Assembly (NCBI RefSeq): GCF_019645875.1
Contig: NZ_CP081000.1
Span: 5,702,417 to 5,766,416 of the forward strand
Source of the DNA: Mycolicibacterium senegalense
Lineage (GTDB): Bacteria; Actinomycetota; Actinomycetes; Mycobacteriales; Mycobacteriaceae
Reading direction: 5' to 3'
Length of the DNA stretch: 64,000 bases
The notes beneath the pieces were generated by a model. The model made no database searches and had not been told where the DNA came from. It saw nothing but the letters and a program-made list of their open reading frames with translations. Shown here piece by piece: positions 34,695 to 42,529 of the stretch. Made by a program: the position numbers and the translations under genes. Each line of letters starts with the position of its first letter. Positions within the stretch are counted from its first letter, which is position 1.

Positions 34695-35033
34695 ATGACA
34701 CAGCTGGGGCAGTACACCTGCGGGCTCGATGCGGCGTTCGCCGTGGTGGACGGCAAATGGAAACCGTTGATCCTGTGGGAGCTTCAAGAAGGGCCGAAGC
34801 GCTTCAACGCGCTGCACCGCAGCCTGCCGGGGGTGTCGCAGAAGATGCTGACCCAGCACCTCAAGGAACTCCAGCGTCACGGCGTGGTGCACCGGGAGAG
34901 CTACCACGAGGTGCCGCCGCGAGTGGAGTACTCCATGACACCCGTGGGCCGGGAGCTACTCGACGCCCTTGAACCACTGGGCGATTGGGCCACCAAGCAC
35001 ATCGCGCTGATCTGCGAGGGCGAGGCGAGCTAG
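34695..35033 (+). CDS. HxlR-family transcriptional regulator
   Basis: A 112-residue winged-helix DNA-binding protein. The conserved YTCGLDAAFAVVDGKWKPLIL start carries the family's Cys near residue 9, often redox- or electrophile-sensing; KRFNALHRSLPGVSQKMLTQHLKEL is the helix-turn-helix (residues about 36-60), and VEYSMTPVGREL the wing. I chose the ATG at 34695, with GAGGA 8 nt upstream, rather than ATGs at 34668/34674. It is divergent from the imine reductase pair and very likely controls it. It ends 4 nt into the convergent phosphoesterase gene. Confidence 0.9.
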   Translation: MTQLGQYTCGLDAAFAVVDGKWKPLILWELQEGPKRFNALHRSLPGVSQKMLTQHLKELQRHGVVHRESYHEVPPRVEYSMTPVGRELLDALEPLGDWATKHIALICEGEAS

Positions 35034-35527
35034 CGGTCCACGGTGTGCAGACTGACGTCGGACAGCACACCAGCGGTGATGTGCGCCGTCATGTATGTGC
35101 AGTACGGCTGGCGCCGACGGTCTGTCGGAGAGCCCGGATTCAGCAGGCGCAGGCCAGTTTTCGCGGTGGTATCCCAGGGAATGTGGCTGTGCCCGAAGAC
35201 CAGGACGTCGGTTCCGGGGTAGTCCCGGGCCATCCGGGCCTCGCGGCCCGTGGCCGCACCGGTCTCGTGGACGACGGTGAATCGCAGACCGTCCAGAGTC
35301 ACGTCCGCGCGTTCGGGCAGCCGGCGGCGCAGTTCGGCCCCGTCGTTGTTGCCCCAGCAGCCGACCAGATGCGCCGAACGTGAGCTGAGCGCGTCGAGAA
35401 GCGAGGGATCCACCCAATCACCGGCGTGGACAACGACATCCGCTTGATCCACCTCGTCCCACACTTGTGCCGGGAGGTCCTTGGCGCGCTTGGGTACATG
35501 AGTGTCGGCGATGAGCAGCAGCCGCAT
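35030..35527 (-). CDS. Metallophosphoesterase (YfcE/MJ0936-like)
   Basis: A 165-residue phosphodiesterase-fold protein with the metal-binding blocks IADTHVPKR (residue 7), HAGDWVD, GNNDG and FGHSHIPW in order. Small enzymes of this kind hydrolyse phosphodiesters in vitro; the physiological substrate is unknown. The ATG at 35527 (MRLLLIADTH) is preferred; the longer frame to 35593 overlaps the divergent membrane-protein promoter. There is no clear operon partner. Confidence 0.88.
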   Translation of the reverse strand: MRLLLIADTHVPKRAKDLPAQVWDEVDQADVVVHAGDWVDPSLLDALSSRSAHLVGCWGNNDGAELRRRLPERADVTLDGLRFTVVHETGAATGREARMARDYPGTDVLVFGHSHIPWDTTAKTGLRLLNPGSPTDRRRQPYCTYMTAHITAGVLSDVSLHTVDR

Positions 35528-35591
35528 GCCAGCCGAGCCTACGTGACCGATACCGGTGAGCCCGGGATCCCGCACCGCATACACTCCGACC

Positions 35592-35948
35592 ATGGATCTA
35601 CTACGAAACGTAGTTGTTTATGCGCATCTCATCGGTTTCGCGGTCATGGTCGGTTCCTGGATCGCCGAGGCGGCCGCCCGGCGCTTCCTGATCACCCCGG
35701 TGATGACCTACGGCATGACGCTGTCACTCATCACCGGCCTGGCACTGGCCGCCCCCTGGCCGGCCGGCATCGTCCTGAACTACCCCAAGCTCGGTACCAA
35801 GCTGATCCTGCTCGTGGCGCTCGGTGCGGTGCTGGGCATCGGCACCGCACGCCAGCGGCGCGCCGGCGGCCGGCCGGTCATGCCGCTGTTCATCGCGGCC
35901 GGAGTCCTGCCCCTGCTCGCCTCCGCCATCGCGGTCCTCTGGAACTGA
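35592..35948 (+). CDS. Small four-helix membrane protein
   Basis: A 118-residue hydrophobic protein with about four transmembrane segments: the N-terminal VVVYAHLIGFAVMVGSWI, then TYGMTLSLITGLALAAP, KLILLVALGAVLGIG, and PLFIAAGVLPLLASAIAVL. An AHLIGF His in helix 1 is reminiscent of small mycobacterial membrane proteins of unknown function. The ATG at 35592 follows a divergent gap to the phosphoesterase gene. No function can be assigned. Confidence 0.75.
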   Translation: MDLLRNVVVYAHLIGFAVMVGSWIAEAAARRFLITPVMTYGMTLSLITGLALAAPWPAGIVLNYPKLGTKLILLVALGAVLGIGTARQRRAGGRPVMPLFIAAGVLPLLASAIAVLWN

Positions 35949-36209
35949 GCGCAGGCGGCGAACCTGAGCTGAACCTGAGACGTTCCCGTAAAGTTAACTG
36001 GCAAAGAACATTTGTCGGCAGGTACGGGGACGATGGGTCACAGACACGCCATGGCAACGGCCAGGGTCATGCGCACGGCGGCATTCACGGGATGCAACTC
36101 ACCGCACGGTGATACCCGCGTGCGGGCACGGACGCGGCCCGCGGGTTCCGAACGTCAAACCCACCAGTTGAGAACCTCGACGTCCGCGGTGGCCGGCCGG
36201 TCACCGTGG

Positions 36210-36422
36210 ATGAACGATCGCGTCACCGTCCTGCGCGGATTCCTGGCCGATCTGCACGGCCTGCACCTGCCGCCGGAGCTGGCCCGGGTCCAAGTGGCCG
36301 GGCACATCGAACTTCTGGTTTCCGTGCTGCGGCTGGACCGCCAGGCCGCCCGCCAGTTCGTCACCGACGACGTGCTGCGCGAGATGGCCCTCGACATCGC
36401 CACTGCCGTCGGCTCCGATTAG
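36210..36422 (+). CDS. Possible small hypothetical protein
   Basis: A 70-residue frame opening MNDRVTVLRGFLADLHGL, with amphipathic helices and an acidic profile (LPPELARVQVAGHIELLVSVL, LREMALDIATAVGSD). Composition resembles a real small protein rather than an antisense shadow, but the ribosome site is poor and I recognise no family. The 261 bp before it (35949-36209) hold no convincing gene; a His/Gly-rich frame ends at 36112 and looks non-coding. Confidence 0.4.
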   Translation: MNDRVTVLRGFLADLHGLHLPPELARVQVAGHIELLVSVLRLDRQAARQFVTDDVLREMALDIATAVGSD

Positions 36423-36454
36423 GCGGCTCCTGGGGTCGGCCGCCGGCGCCGACG

Positions 36455-36517
36455 CGTCGAGATCGACGCCATGGTCGTTGCGTCGCAAGAATCACAGCCC
36501 TGGCGTCGATCTCGACG
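36455..36517. repeat. Intergenic inverted-repeat element (17-bp perfect arms)
   Basis: Arms CGTCGAGATCGACGCCA (36455-36471) and its exact complement (36501-36517) flank a 29-bp centre, including GCGTCGCAAGAATCACAG. The outer CGTCGAGATCGACG is itself palindromic. The arrangement looks like a small dispersed element of the REP/MITE kind or a strong RNA hairpin. I have a recollection of near-identical sequence in other mycobacterial intergenic regions. Confidence 0.65.
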
Positions 36518-36520
36518 AAA

Positions 36521-36558
36521 AAAATCGAGGCGCGGTCCGCAGACCACGCCTCGATTTT
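36521..36558. terminator. Terminator after tRNA-Arg (bidirectional)
   Basis: A 17-bp stem with one mismatch (AAAATCGAGGCGCGGTC against GACCACGCCTCGATTTT), a 4-nt loop and A/T tracts on both sides. It lies 8 bp from the tRNA-Arg 3' end on the minus strand. Confidence 0.85.
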
Positions 36559-36565
36559 TCTTGTG

Positions 36566-36638
36566 TGCGCCCGAAGGGATTCGAACCCCTAACCTTCTGA
36601 TCCGTAGTCAGATGCTCTATCCGTTGAGCTACGGGCGC
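36566..36638 (-). tRNA. tRNA-Arg (anticodon ACG)
   Basis: A 73-nt tRNA: GCGCCCG acceptor stem with CGGGCGC and A73, D-arm GCTCAACGGATAGAGC, anticodon stem-loop CTGACTACGGATCAG with anticodon ACG, and T-arm GGGGTTCGAATCCCT. A34 is the classical target of the TadA enzyme encoded at 17600. Confidence 0.96.
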
Positions 36639-36678
36639 CTAGCGTTATTCAGTTGTGTGGTTGACAAGTCAACCATGG

Positions 36679-36767
36679 CGGAGGCGAGAGGATTTGAACC
36701 TCCGGTCCCCGGTAAGGGGGACAACTCATTAGCAGTGAGTCCCATTCGGCCGCTCTGGCACGCCTCC
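36679..36767 (-). tRNA. tRNA-Ser (anticodon GCT)
   Basis: An 89-nt class II tRNA. The acceptor GGAGGCG pairs with CGCCTCC (discriminator G), the anticodon loop CTGCTAA gives GCT, and the long variable arm and GGTTCAAATCC T-loop are present. It is 40 bp upstream of tRNA-Arg(ACG) on the same strand, so the two are probably one transcript. Confidence 0.95.
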
Positions 36768-36855
36768 TTTGAACTTCTGTGAGGGTACCGGACTCCGTCC
36801 TGTCGCCCGAAACCGCCGAGGGCACACAGTACACAGCCTCCCCTATTCTGGCCAA

Positions 36856-37926
36856 GTGAGTATCCGTCTGCGCCCCGAAATGGCCGACCTCCCGGCGTAC
36901 GCACCAGGCAAAGCAGTTCCGGGCGCAATCAAGATCGCGAGCAACGAAACCGTGTTCCCGCCGCTGCCCAGCGTGCGCGAGGCGATCTTGCGAGCCACCG
37001 AGAACATCAACCGTTACCCCGACAACGGCTATCTTGACCTGCGCGAACACCTCGCCAAGCACGTCGGCTTCGCACCCGAGAACATCGCGGTGGGCTGCGG
37101 TTCGGTGAGCCTGTGCCAGCAGTTGATACAAATCACATCCGCCCCGGGCGACGAAGTCGTGTTCGGATGGCGCAGTTTCGAGATCTACCCGCTGCAGATT
37201 CGCACCGCCGGCGCGACGGGCGTGCCGGTGCCGTTGCGTGACGAGACTCACGATCTCGACGCCATGCTCGCGGCGATCACCGACAACACCCGGCTGATCT
37301 TCGTCTGCAACCCGAACAACCCGACTTCCACCGTGGTCGACCCCGAGGCCTTGGCCCGGTTCGTCGCGGCGGTGCCCGACGACATCCTGATCGTGCTGGA
37401 CGAGGCGTACGTCGAGTACATCCGCGACGGCTTGCTGCCCGACAGCCTCGGGCTGGTCCGGGCCCACCGCAACGTGGTCGTGCTGCGCACGTTCTCGAAG
37501 GCCTACGGGCTGGCCGGACTCCGCGTCGGGTACGCCGTCGCCGATCCGGAAATCGTCACGGCCCTGGGCAAGGTCTACGTGCCGTTCAGCGCGACCAGCG
37601 TGTCCCAGGCCGCGGCCATCGCCAGCCTGGAGGCCGCCGACGAACTGATGGCCCGCACCGACGCCGTCGTCGCCGAGCGCGTCCGCGTCAGCGCGGCCCT
37701 GCGCGCGGCGGGCTACGAGCTGCCGCCCTCCCAGGCCAACTTCGTCTGGCTGCCGCTGGCCGAACGCACCCTCGACTTCGTCGCCAGGGCCGCTGACAAC
37801 CGCATCATCGTGCGCCCGTACGGTGAGGACGGCGTGCGGGTCACCATCGGGGCTCCGCACGAGAACGACGCCTTCCTCAGCTTTGCCACCGAGTACGCCC
37901 AGCACTGGAACGGAGATAACGAGTGA
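36856..37926 (+). CDS. hisC2: Histidinol-phosphate/aromatic aminotransferase HisC2 (Pat)
   Basis: A 356-residue class I/II PLP enzyme. The PLP-lysine is Lys215 in TFSKAYGLAGLRVGY; NPNNPTSTVV and DEAYVEYI are cofactor-site segments and ASNETVFPPLPSV is at the N-terminus. The GTG at 36856 gives VSIRLRPEMADLPAYAPGK. The M. tuberculosis counterpart (Rv3772) prefers aromatic substrates, converting arylpyruvates to Phe/Tyr, so it complements TyrA at 18642. Its stop overlaps the GTG of the next gene by 4 nt. Confidence 0.93.
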   Translation: MSIRLRPEMADLPAYAPGKAVPGAIKIASNETVFPPLPSVREAILRATENINRYPDNGYLDLREHLAKHVGFAPENIAVGCGSVSLCQQLIQITSAPGDEVVFGWRSFEIYPLQIRTAGATGVPVPLRDETHDLDAMLAAITDNTRLIFVCNPNNPTSTVVDPEALARFVAAVPDDILIVLDEAYVEYIRDGLLPDSLGLVRAHRNVVVLRTFSKAYGLAGLRVGYAVADPEIVTALGKVYVPFSATSVSQAAAIASLEAADELMARTDAVVAERVRVSAALRAAGYELPPSQANFVWLPLAERTLDFVARAADNRIIVRPYGEDGVRVTIGAPHENDAFLSFATEYAQHWNGDNE

Positions 37927-38384
37927 GCGACGCACGCGGCACGTTCGACGGGTTCGTCAGCCGTGACGGGCAGATCCCCGACGCCGAACTCGACGCGTTC
38001 TGGGCACTGCTGCGGCCGGCCAGCATCGACTTCATGCTCGGCGAGTGGAAGGGCGGCGAATTCCAGACCGGGCACAAGGCCAACGGATTCATGAAGCGGC
38101 TCAACTGGTTCGGCAAGACGTTCCACTCGGCCACCGACGCCAAGCCGCTGGTGTGCCTGGACGCCGAGGGCAACAAGTTCTCCAACACCGAAGCCATGAA
38201 GGGCGAGGCCAGCCTGTGGCTGGAGGAGTTCCGCGGCGAGGTGACCGCGACGATGGTCTACGACGGCGCACCGGTGCACGATCACTTCAAGGTGGTCGAC
38301 GACCACACGGTGGTGGGCATCATGAACGGCAAGGGCGCCGTGGTCGACGGCCGTTACCTGTACTTCTACCTGCAGCGCGTCTAG
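37923..38384 (+). CDS. GXWXG/DUF4334 domain protein
   Basis: A 153-residue soluble protein. LGEWKGGEFQTG is the GXWXG motif (about residue 40), followed by LNWFGKTFHSATDAKPLVCLD. The C-terminal DUF4334 half has EEFRGEVTATMVYDGAPVHDHFKVVDD and IMNGKGAVVDGRYLYFYLQRV. These beta-rich proteins are conserved in actinobacteria; a ligand-binding role is assumed, the ligand is unknown. The GTG start overlaps hisC2 (GTGA), so translation is coupled. It converges on the DinB-like gene with a 4-nt overlap. Confidence 0.85.
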   Translation: MSDARGTFDGFVSRDGQIPDAELDAFWALLRPASIDFMLGEWKGGEFQTGHKANGFMKRLNWFGKTFHSATDAKPLVCLDAEGNKFSNTEAMKGEASLWLEEFRGEVTATMVYDGAPVHDHFKVVDDHTVVGIMNGKGAVVDGRYLYFYLQRV

Positions 38385-38926
38385 CCCGTCGGCCGGCGGC
38401 CGGTGAAGGCCAGCAAGCGCTCCAGTGCGGGCGCGTCGTCGGCTACCGCCACCGGATCGTCGAAACCCGCACGCACCCGCCCCTCCGGAGTGATGATCTG
38501 GCGCGCCCACCCCAGGACGCACTCGGGCTGCTGATCCGGCACGTCGAGCGGCTGCCCGGTGGCCACGGCGTAATCCCAGGCGTGCACCAGGAATTCGAGC
38601 GACAGGATCCGCGCCATCATCTGCGCCGGCGCCTCGCCCTGGCCGAAGGGCACCGTACCGCCCACCCCGCGCCGCTGCCAGGCCGCCACCGCCGGCCGCG
38701 CCGCGCCAAGCACCTGATCCTCAACCGAGGCGCCGGGGGCGCGGTCTGGAATCTGCGCACCAGCCGCCGAGCCGATCAAGGTGATCGAGTTCAGCAGATG
38801 GTCCGTCAGGCCCGCCACGTCGAACTCGCGACACGGTGTCGGACGGGGCAGATCGTCGGCGGTGATGCCCCGCAGCACGCGTTGCAGCACGTCGAGGGTG
38901 GCCTCGGCACTTTCGAGTTCGTCCAT
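38381..38926 (-). CDS. TIGR03086-type (DinB-like, mycothiol-dependent maleylpyruvate isomerase fold) protein
   Basis: A 181-residue four-helix-bundle protein. The N-terminal LRGITADDLPRPTPCREFDVAGLTDHLLNSI has the conserved Pro-Thr-Pro-Cys and His; EFLVHAWDYAVATGQP provides the second and third His of the likely metal site. The family includes mycothiol-dependent enzymes; specific substrate unknown. It is the counterpart of Rv3773c by position. The ATG at 38926 (MDELESAEATL) is used because frames beyond overlap the divergent echA21 promoter and coding region. Confidence 0.87.
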   Translation of the reverse strand: MDELESAEATLDVLQRVLRGITADDLPRPTPCREFDVAGLTDHLLNSITLIGSAAGAQIPDRAPGASVEDQVLGAARPAVAAWQRRGVGGTVPFGQGEAPAQMMARILSLEFLVHAWDYAVATGQPLDVPDQQPECVLGWARQIITPEGRVRAGFDDPVAVADDAPALERLLAFTGRRPTG

Positions 38927-38945
38927 AGTCGGTAGTGTCCACCCC

Positions 38946-39761
38946 ATGACCGACACGTACGAGTCCGTTTCCGTCGAAATCAAGGACCACGTCGCCCAGG
39001 TGACACTGCTCGGTCCCGGCAAGGGCAACGCGATGGGCCCGGCGTTCTGGGCGGAGATGCCCGACGTGTTCGGCACCCTCGACGCCGACCCCGAGGTGCG
39101 CGCGATCGTGCTCACGGGCTCGGGCAAGAACTTCAGCTACGGCCTGGACCTGCCCGCCATGGGTGCCGAGATGCCCGGACTCGACGCCGGTGCGGCTGAT
39201 CGGGCGGCGTTCCACAAGCGGCTGATGAAGATGCAGGGCGCCATCACCGCCGTCGCCGACTGCCGTACCGCCACCATCGCCTCCATCCACGGCTGGTGCA
39301 TCGGCGGTGGCGTCGACTTGATCAGCGCCGTGGACATCCGCTACGCCAGCACCGACGCCAAGTTCTCGGTGCGCGAGACCAAGCTGGCCATCGTCGCCGA
39401 CGTCGGCAGCCTGGCCCGACTGCCGCTGATCCTGTCCGACGGACATCTACGTGAGCTGGCTCTGACGGGCAAGGACATTGACGCTGCGCGCGCCGAGAAG
39501 ATCGGTCTGGTCAACGACGTCTACGACGACGCCGACGCCTCGTTGGCCGCCGCGCACGCCACCGCCGCTGAGATCGCCGCCAACCCGCCGCTGACCGTCG
39601 CCGGGGTCAAAGACGTGCTGGACCAACAGCGCACCGCCAGAGTGGCCGAGAGCCTGCGCTACGTGGCCGCGTGGAATTCGGCCTTCCTGCCGTCGAAGGA
39701 TCTGGCCGAGGCGGTCACCGCGATGTTCCAGAAGCGTCCGCCGCAGTTCACCGGGGAATAG
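38946..39761 (+). CDS. echA21: Enoyl-CoA hydratase/isomerase family protein EchA21
   Basis: A 271-residue crotonase-fold enzyme. FSYGLDLPAM is the first oxyanion-hole loop, HGWCIGGGVDLISAVDIRYAS the second, followed by FSVRETKLAIVADVGSLARLP where the Glu/Asp pair of delta3,5-delta2,4-dienoyl-CoA isomerases is expected; the Asp in VADVG suggests that reaction rather than simple hydration. The start at 38946 is 19 bp from the divergent DinB-like gene. It overlaps the convergent epimerase gene by 14 nt. Confidence 0.9.
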   Translation: MTDTYESVSVEIKDHVAQVTLLGPGKGNAMGPAFWAEMPDVFGTLDADPEVRAIVLTGSGKNFSYGLDLPAMGAEMPGLDAGAADRAAFHKRLMKMQGAITAVADCRTATIASIHGWCIGGGVDLISAVDIRYASTDAKFSVRETKLAIVADVGSLARLPLILSDGHLRELALTGKDIDAARAEKIGLVNDVYDDADASLAAAHATAAEIAANPPLTVAGVKDVLDQQRTARVAESLRYVAAWNSAFLPSKDLAEAVTAMFQKRPPQFTGE

Positions 39762-40656
39762 GCGCCCAGCCGAGTTCGGCCTTGGCCTTCGCGTTCGACA
39801 GCGGAAGCCAGGCCGTGCCGAACGCCGTGGCCGGATAGGGCGCCGCCAGCCCGACCAGGCGGTGCGAGATCGGCCACGGCCGCGGCCGGTTCAACTTCGC
39901 GTTGAGCTCCCGCACGTAATCGCCGAAGGACTGCGGCCGGTCGTCGACGATGTTGTAGATCTGCCCACCCCGGCCCCTTTCGAGCGCATCGGCGGTGGCC
40001 CGGGCGACGTCGTCGATGTGCACCCACGACAACACCCCGGTGCCGGACAGCGCAGGCATGGCCCACCATTTGGCCAACCGGCGAAACAGGTCGTCGTGGG
40101 TGACACCGGGGCCGTAGAAGACGCCGTAGCGCAACACGATTCCCTCGGTGTCGCTGTGTTCTCCCGAGCTGATGACGTTGCGCTCCATCCCGCGCAACGC
40201 CTCCAGCATGGTGTCACCGCCACGCGGCGGCGGCCCCGGATACGGATCTGTCTCGTCGATCAACTCCGGTCCGGTCGACCCGTAGCCGTAGGCGAAGATC
40301 ACCGATTCGGCGACGACCCGGCGGACCCCGGCCCGCTGCGCGGCGGCCACCAGATTGCCGGCGCCCCGGCTCCACAACTGGATGGCCGGCTCGAAATCCT
40401 TCATCCGCTTGGGGCCCAACTTCGGCAGTGTGGTCAGCAGGCTGACCACCGTCTCGGGCGCGAACTCGGCCAGCACGGCATCGATCTGGGCGCTGTCGAG
40501 AACATCGGCCACCACGGGCTTGGCGCCGGCCGCCGAGATCTGGGCGGCCTTGCCCGGCGCGCGGGTCACCCCGATGACGTCGTGGCCGCGCGAGTTCAGC
40601 TCACGCAGCAGCGGGATACCGGGGACACTGGTCGCTCCTGCCACCAGGACACGCAT
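39748..40656 (-). CDS. NAD-dependent epimerase/dehydratase (extended SDR)
   Basis: A 302-residue atypical extended SDR. The cofactor motif VLVAGATSVPGIPLLREL departs slightly from GxxGxxG, and VVAESVIFAYGYGSTGPELIDE holds the candidate catalytic Tyr. LSWVHIDDVARATADALERG and YNIVDDRPQSFGDYV are typical C-terminal substrate-domain segments. Substrate (nucleotide sugar or steroid-like) unknown. It is adjacent to, and 0 bp from, the membrane protein gene upstream on the same strand; both are divergent from the MocR regulator. Confidence 0.83.
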   Translation of the reverse strand: MRVLVAGATSVPGIPLLRELNSRGHDVIGVTRAPGKAAQISAAGAKPVVADVLDSAQIDAVLAEFAPETVVSLLTTLPKLGPKRMKDFEPAIQLWSRGAGNLVAAAQRAGVRRVVAESVIFAYGYGSTGPELIDETDPYPGPPPRGGDTMLEALRGMERNVISSGEHSDTEGIVLRYGVFYGPGVTHDDLFRRLAKWWAMPALSGTGVLSWVHIDDVARATADALERGRGGQIYNIVDDRPQSFGDYVRELNAKLNRPRPWPISHRLVGLAAPYPATAFGTAWLPLSNAKAKAELGWAPIPR

Positions 40657-41079
40657 CTAGCGTTCTCCTGTCTTGTCGTCGGATACGCTGGCCCGCAACG
40701 CGATTGCCAGCAGTGCGGTGGTCACCACCAGGCCCGCTGCTTCCAGCCAACCGACCCAGTTGCCGGCTGCGTGGTTCGTGTCGATCAGGTGGCTCAACGA
40801 ATGCAGGGCCCAGTGCGCGGTGGCGAAGGCCAGGGCCGGCACCCGCCACTGCGGCCACTTGAGCGCCGCCAGCATCATCAATCCGAGCGGCAACTCGAAC
40901 GACGCGTTGTCGAGGATGTAGTGGTCGTTGCGCGCGCCGAAGGCGCCGAGCGTGTCGAAGAACGTGCCCGGCGCCACGAGCATGAACGCCCCGAGGCCCA
41001 CCGAGTAGACGCCGAAGACGGCGAGGACCACTTCTGGATAGCGCCTGGTGTGTGTCACCGGGCCGGCAGCATTGGCCAT
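40657..41079 (-). CDS. Small four-helix membrane protein
   Basis: A 140-residue protein with about four hydrophobic helices: VVLAVFGVYSVGLGAFMLVAP, ASFELPLGLMMLAALKW, VPALAFATAHWALHSLSHLID, and WLEAAGLVVTTALLAIAL. The His-rich segment HWALHSLSHLIDTNHAAGN in the third helix and loop is striking and could bind metal or heme. I do not recognise a named family. It is the first gene of a two-gene unit with the epimerase and divergent from a MocR regulator, 46 bp apart. Confidence 0.77.
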   Translation of the reverse strand: MANAAGPVTHTRRYPEVVLAVFGVYSVGLGAFMLVAPGTFFDTLGAFGARNDHYILDNASFELPLGLMMLAALKWPQWRVPALAFATAHWALHSLSHLIDTNHAAGNWVGWLEAAGLVVTTALLAIALRASVSDDKTGER

Positions 41080-41125
41080 GCCATCACGCTAGCGCCGCAG
41101 TGGTCTCCGAGTAGGCTCCAATTTC

Positions 41126-42529
41126 ATGGCGACTTCGGGTACCAGTTCGGCTCCCGAGCTGCTCATCGAACTGGACCGGGACAGCAAGCGGCCGCTGCAC
41201 CGTCAACTCGCCGACCGGCTGCGCGACGCCATCCGGTCCGGCCGGCTGACTGCCGGCACCCGCCTGCCGTCCACCCGTGTGCTGTCGGCCGACCTCGGGG
41301 TGTCCCGCCGGTTGGTGGTCGAGGCCTACGGGCAGCTGACGGCCGAAGGGTTCCTGCACAGCCACCAGGGCGGCTGCACCCGCGTAGCCACCGTGGACGT
41401 GTCAGCCTCCAACAGCCCGCAGCCCGATCGCGCGCGACCCCGATTCGACGTCGACTTCGCCCCCGGCTCGCCGGATCTCGCCAGCTTCCCGCGCCAGGCC
41501 TGGCTGCGCGCCATGCGGCAGGGACTCGCCGAAATCGAGTCCAGCGCCTTCGGTTACGTGGCGCCGCACGGATTACCGGCCGCGCGCGCTGCGGTGGCCG
41601 ATTACCTGCAGCGCACCCGCGGCGTCGTCGCCGACCCCCGACTGGTCGTATTGTGCTCGGGTGCAACGCAAGCCGTCGCGCTGCTGGCCCGCTGCCTCGA
41701 CGGCCCGGTGGCGACGGAAGATCCGGGATTCTGGCTGCACCGAATGGTGTTACGGCACAACGGCATCGATCCGCTGCCCGTTCCGGTGGACCACAACGGC
41801 ATCGACGTCGGCGCCTTGACCAACAGTGGCGCAAGCGCGGTGCTGACCACCCCGGCTCACCAATCCCCCACCGGGGTGGTGCTCTCAGCGGCCCGGCGCA
41901 CCGAGCTTCTGGAATGGGCCCAACCCGGGCGGCTGATCATCGAGGACGACTACGACGCCGAGTACCGCTATGACCGGACCCCGGTAGGCGCGCTGCAGGG
42001 CATCGCACCAGACCGGGTGGTGTACCTCGGATCGACCAGCAAGACCCTGGCGCCCGGGCTGCGCATCGGCTGGATGGTGGTGCCCGCACACCTGATCGAG
42101 CCGGTCCGGACCGCCAAAGGCCTTGCCGACACCGGCAGTTCGGTGATGGACCAGATCGCCTTCAGCCAGTTTCTGACCTCGGGCGGCTATGACCGCCACT
42201 TGCGCCAGATGCGTCGCCGCTACCCGGCGCGGCGCGCCGCCCTGCTGGCCGCGTTGACCCGTCACCTACCCCAGGGTGAGGTTCTCGGCGCGGCCGCGGG
42301 CGTGCACCTGACCGTCCGGTTCCCGGCCGGTTTCCCCATCGACGAGCTGGTGCGGCGCGCCGCTGAGGCACGCATTCGGCTGGAAGCCCTGGGGCCCTGC
42401 TACGCCCAGCCCGACACCGCACCACCCGGCTTGATCTTGGGCTATGCCAACACCACCGAATCCCAGATCACCGCGGGCGTAGAGCAGCTGGGCCGGATCG
42501 CGCACCAGCTGGGAGCGGCGAGCGACTAG
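41126..42529 (+). CDS. MocR/PdxR-type regulator (GntR winged helix fused to aminotransferase fold)
   Basis: A 467-residue chimera. Residues about 10-80 are a GntR winged helix (RPLHRQLADRLRDAI, RLPSTRVLSADLGVSRRLVVEAY). The remainder is a class I aminotransferase domain with the PLP-lysine in YLGSTSKTLAPGLRIGW and EDDYDAEYRYDRTPVGALQG. MocR proteins sense PLP or its adducts and control vitamin B6, GABA or ectoine genes; here the divergent membrane protein/epimerase pair is the likely target. A second MocR is at 60762. It ends 4 nt into the cutinase gene. Confidence 0.92.
   Translation: MATSGTSSAPELLIELDRDSKRPLHRQLADRLRDAIRSGRLTAGTRLPSTRVLSADLGVSRRLVVEAYGQLTAEGFLHSHQGGCTRVATVDVSASNSPQPDRARPRFDVDFAPGSPDLASFPRQAWLRAMRQGLAEIESSAFGYVAPHGLPAARAAVADYLQRTRGVVADPRLVVLCSGATQAVALLARCLDGPVATEDPGFWLHRMVLRHNGIDPLPVPVDHNGIDVGALTNSGASAVLTTPAHQSPTGVVLSAARRTELLEWAQPGRLIIEDDYDAEYRYDRTPVGALQGIAPDRVVYLGSTSKTLAPGLRIGWMVVPAHLIEPVRTAKGLADTGSSVMDQIAFSQFLTSGGYDRHLRQMRRRYPARRAALLAALTRHLPQGEVLGAAAGVHLTVRFPAGFPIDELVRRAAEARIRLEALGPCYAQPDTAPPGLILGYANTTESQITAGVEQLGRIAHQLGAASD

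Noticed and set aside
39862..41973. A 703-codon frame on the + strand
   Set aside because: It is antisense to the epimerase and membrane protein genes and then out of frame in the MocR gene; Arg/Gln/His-rich and without motifs.
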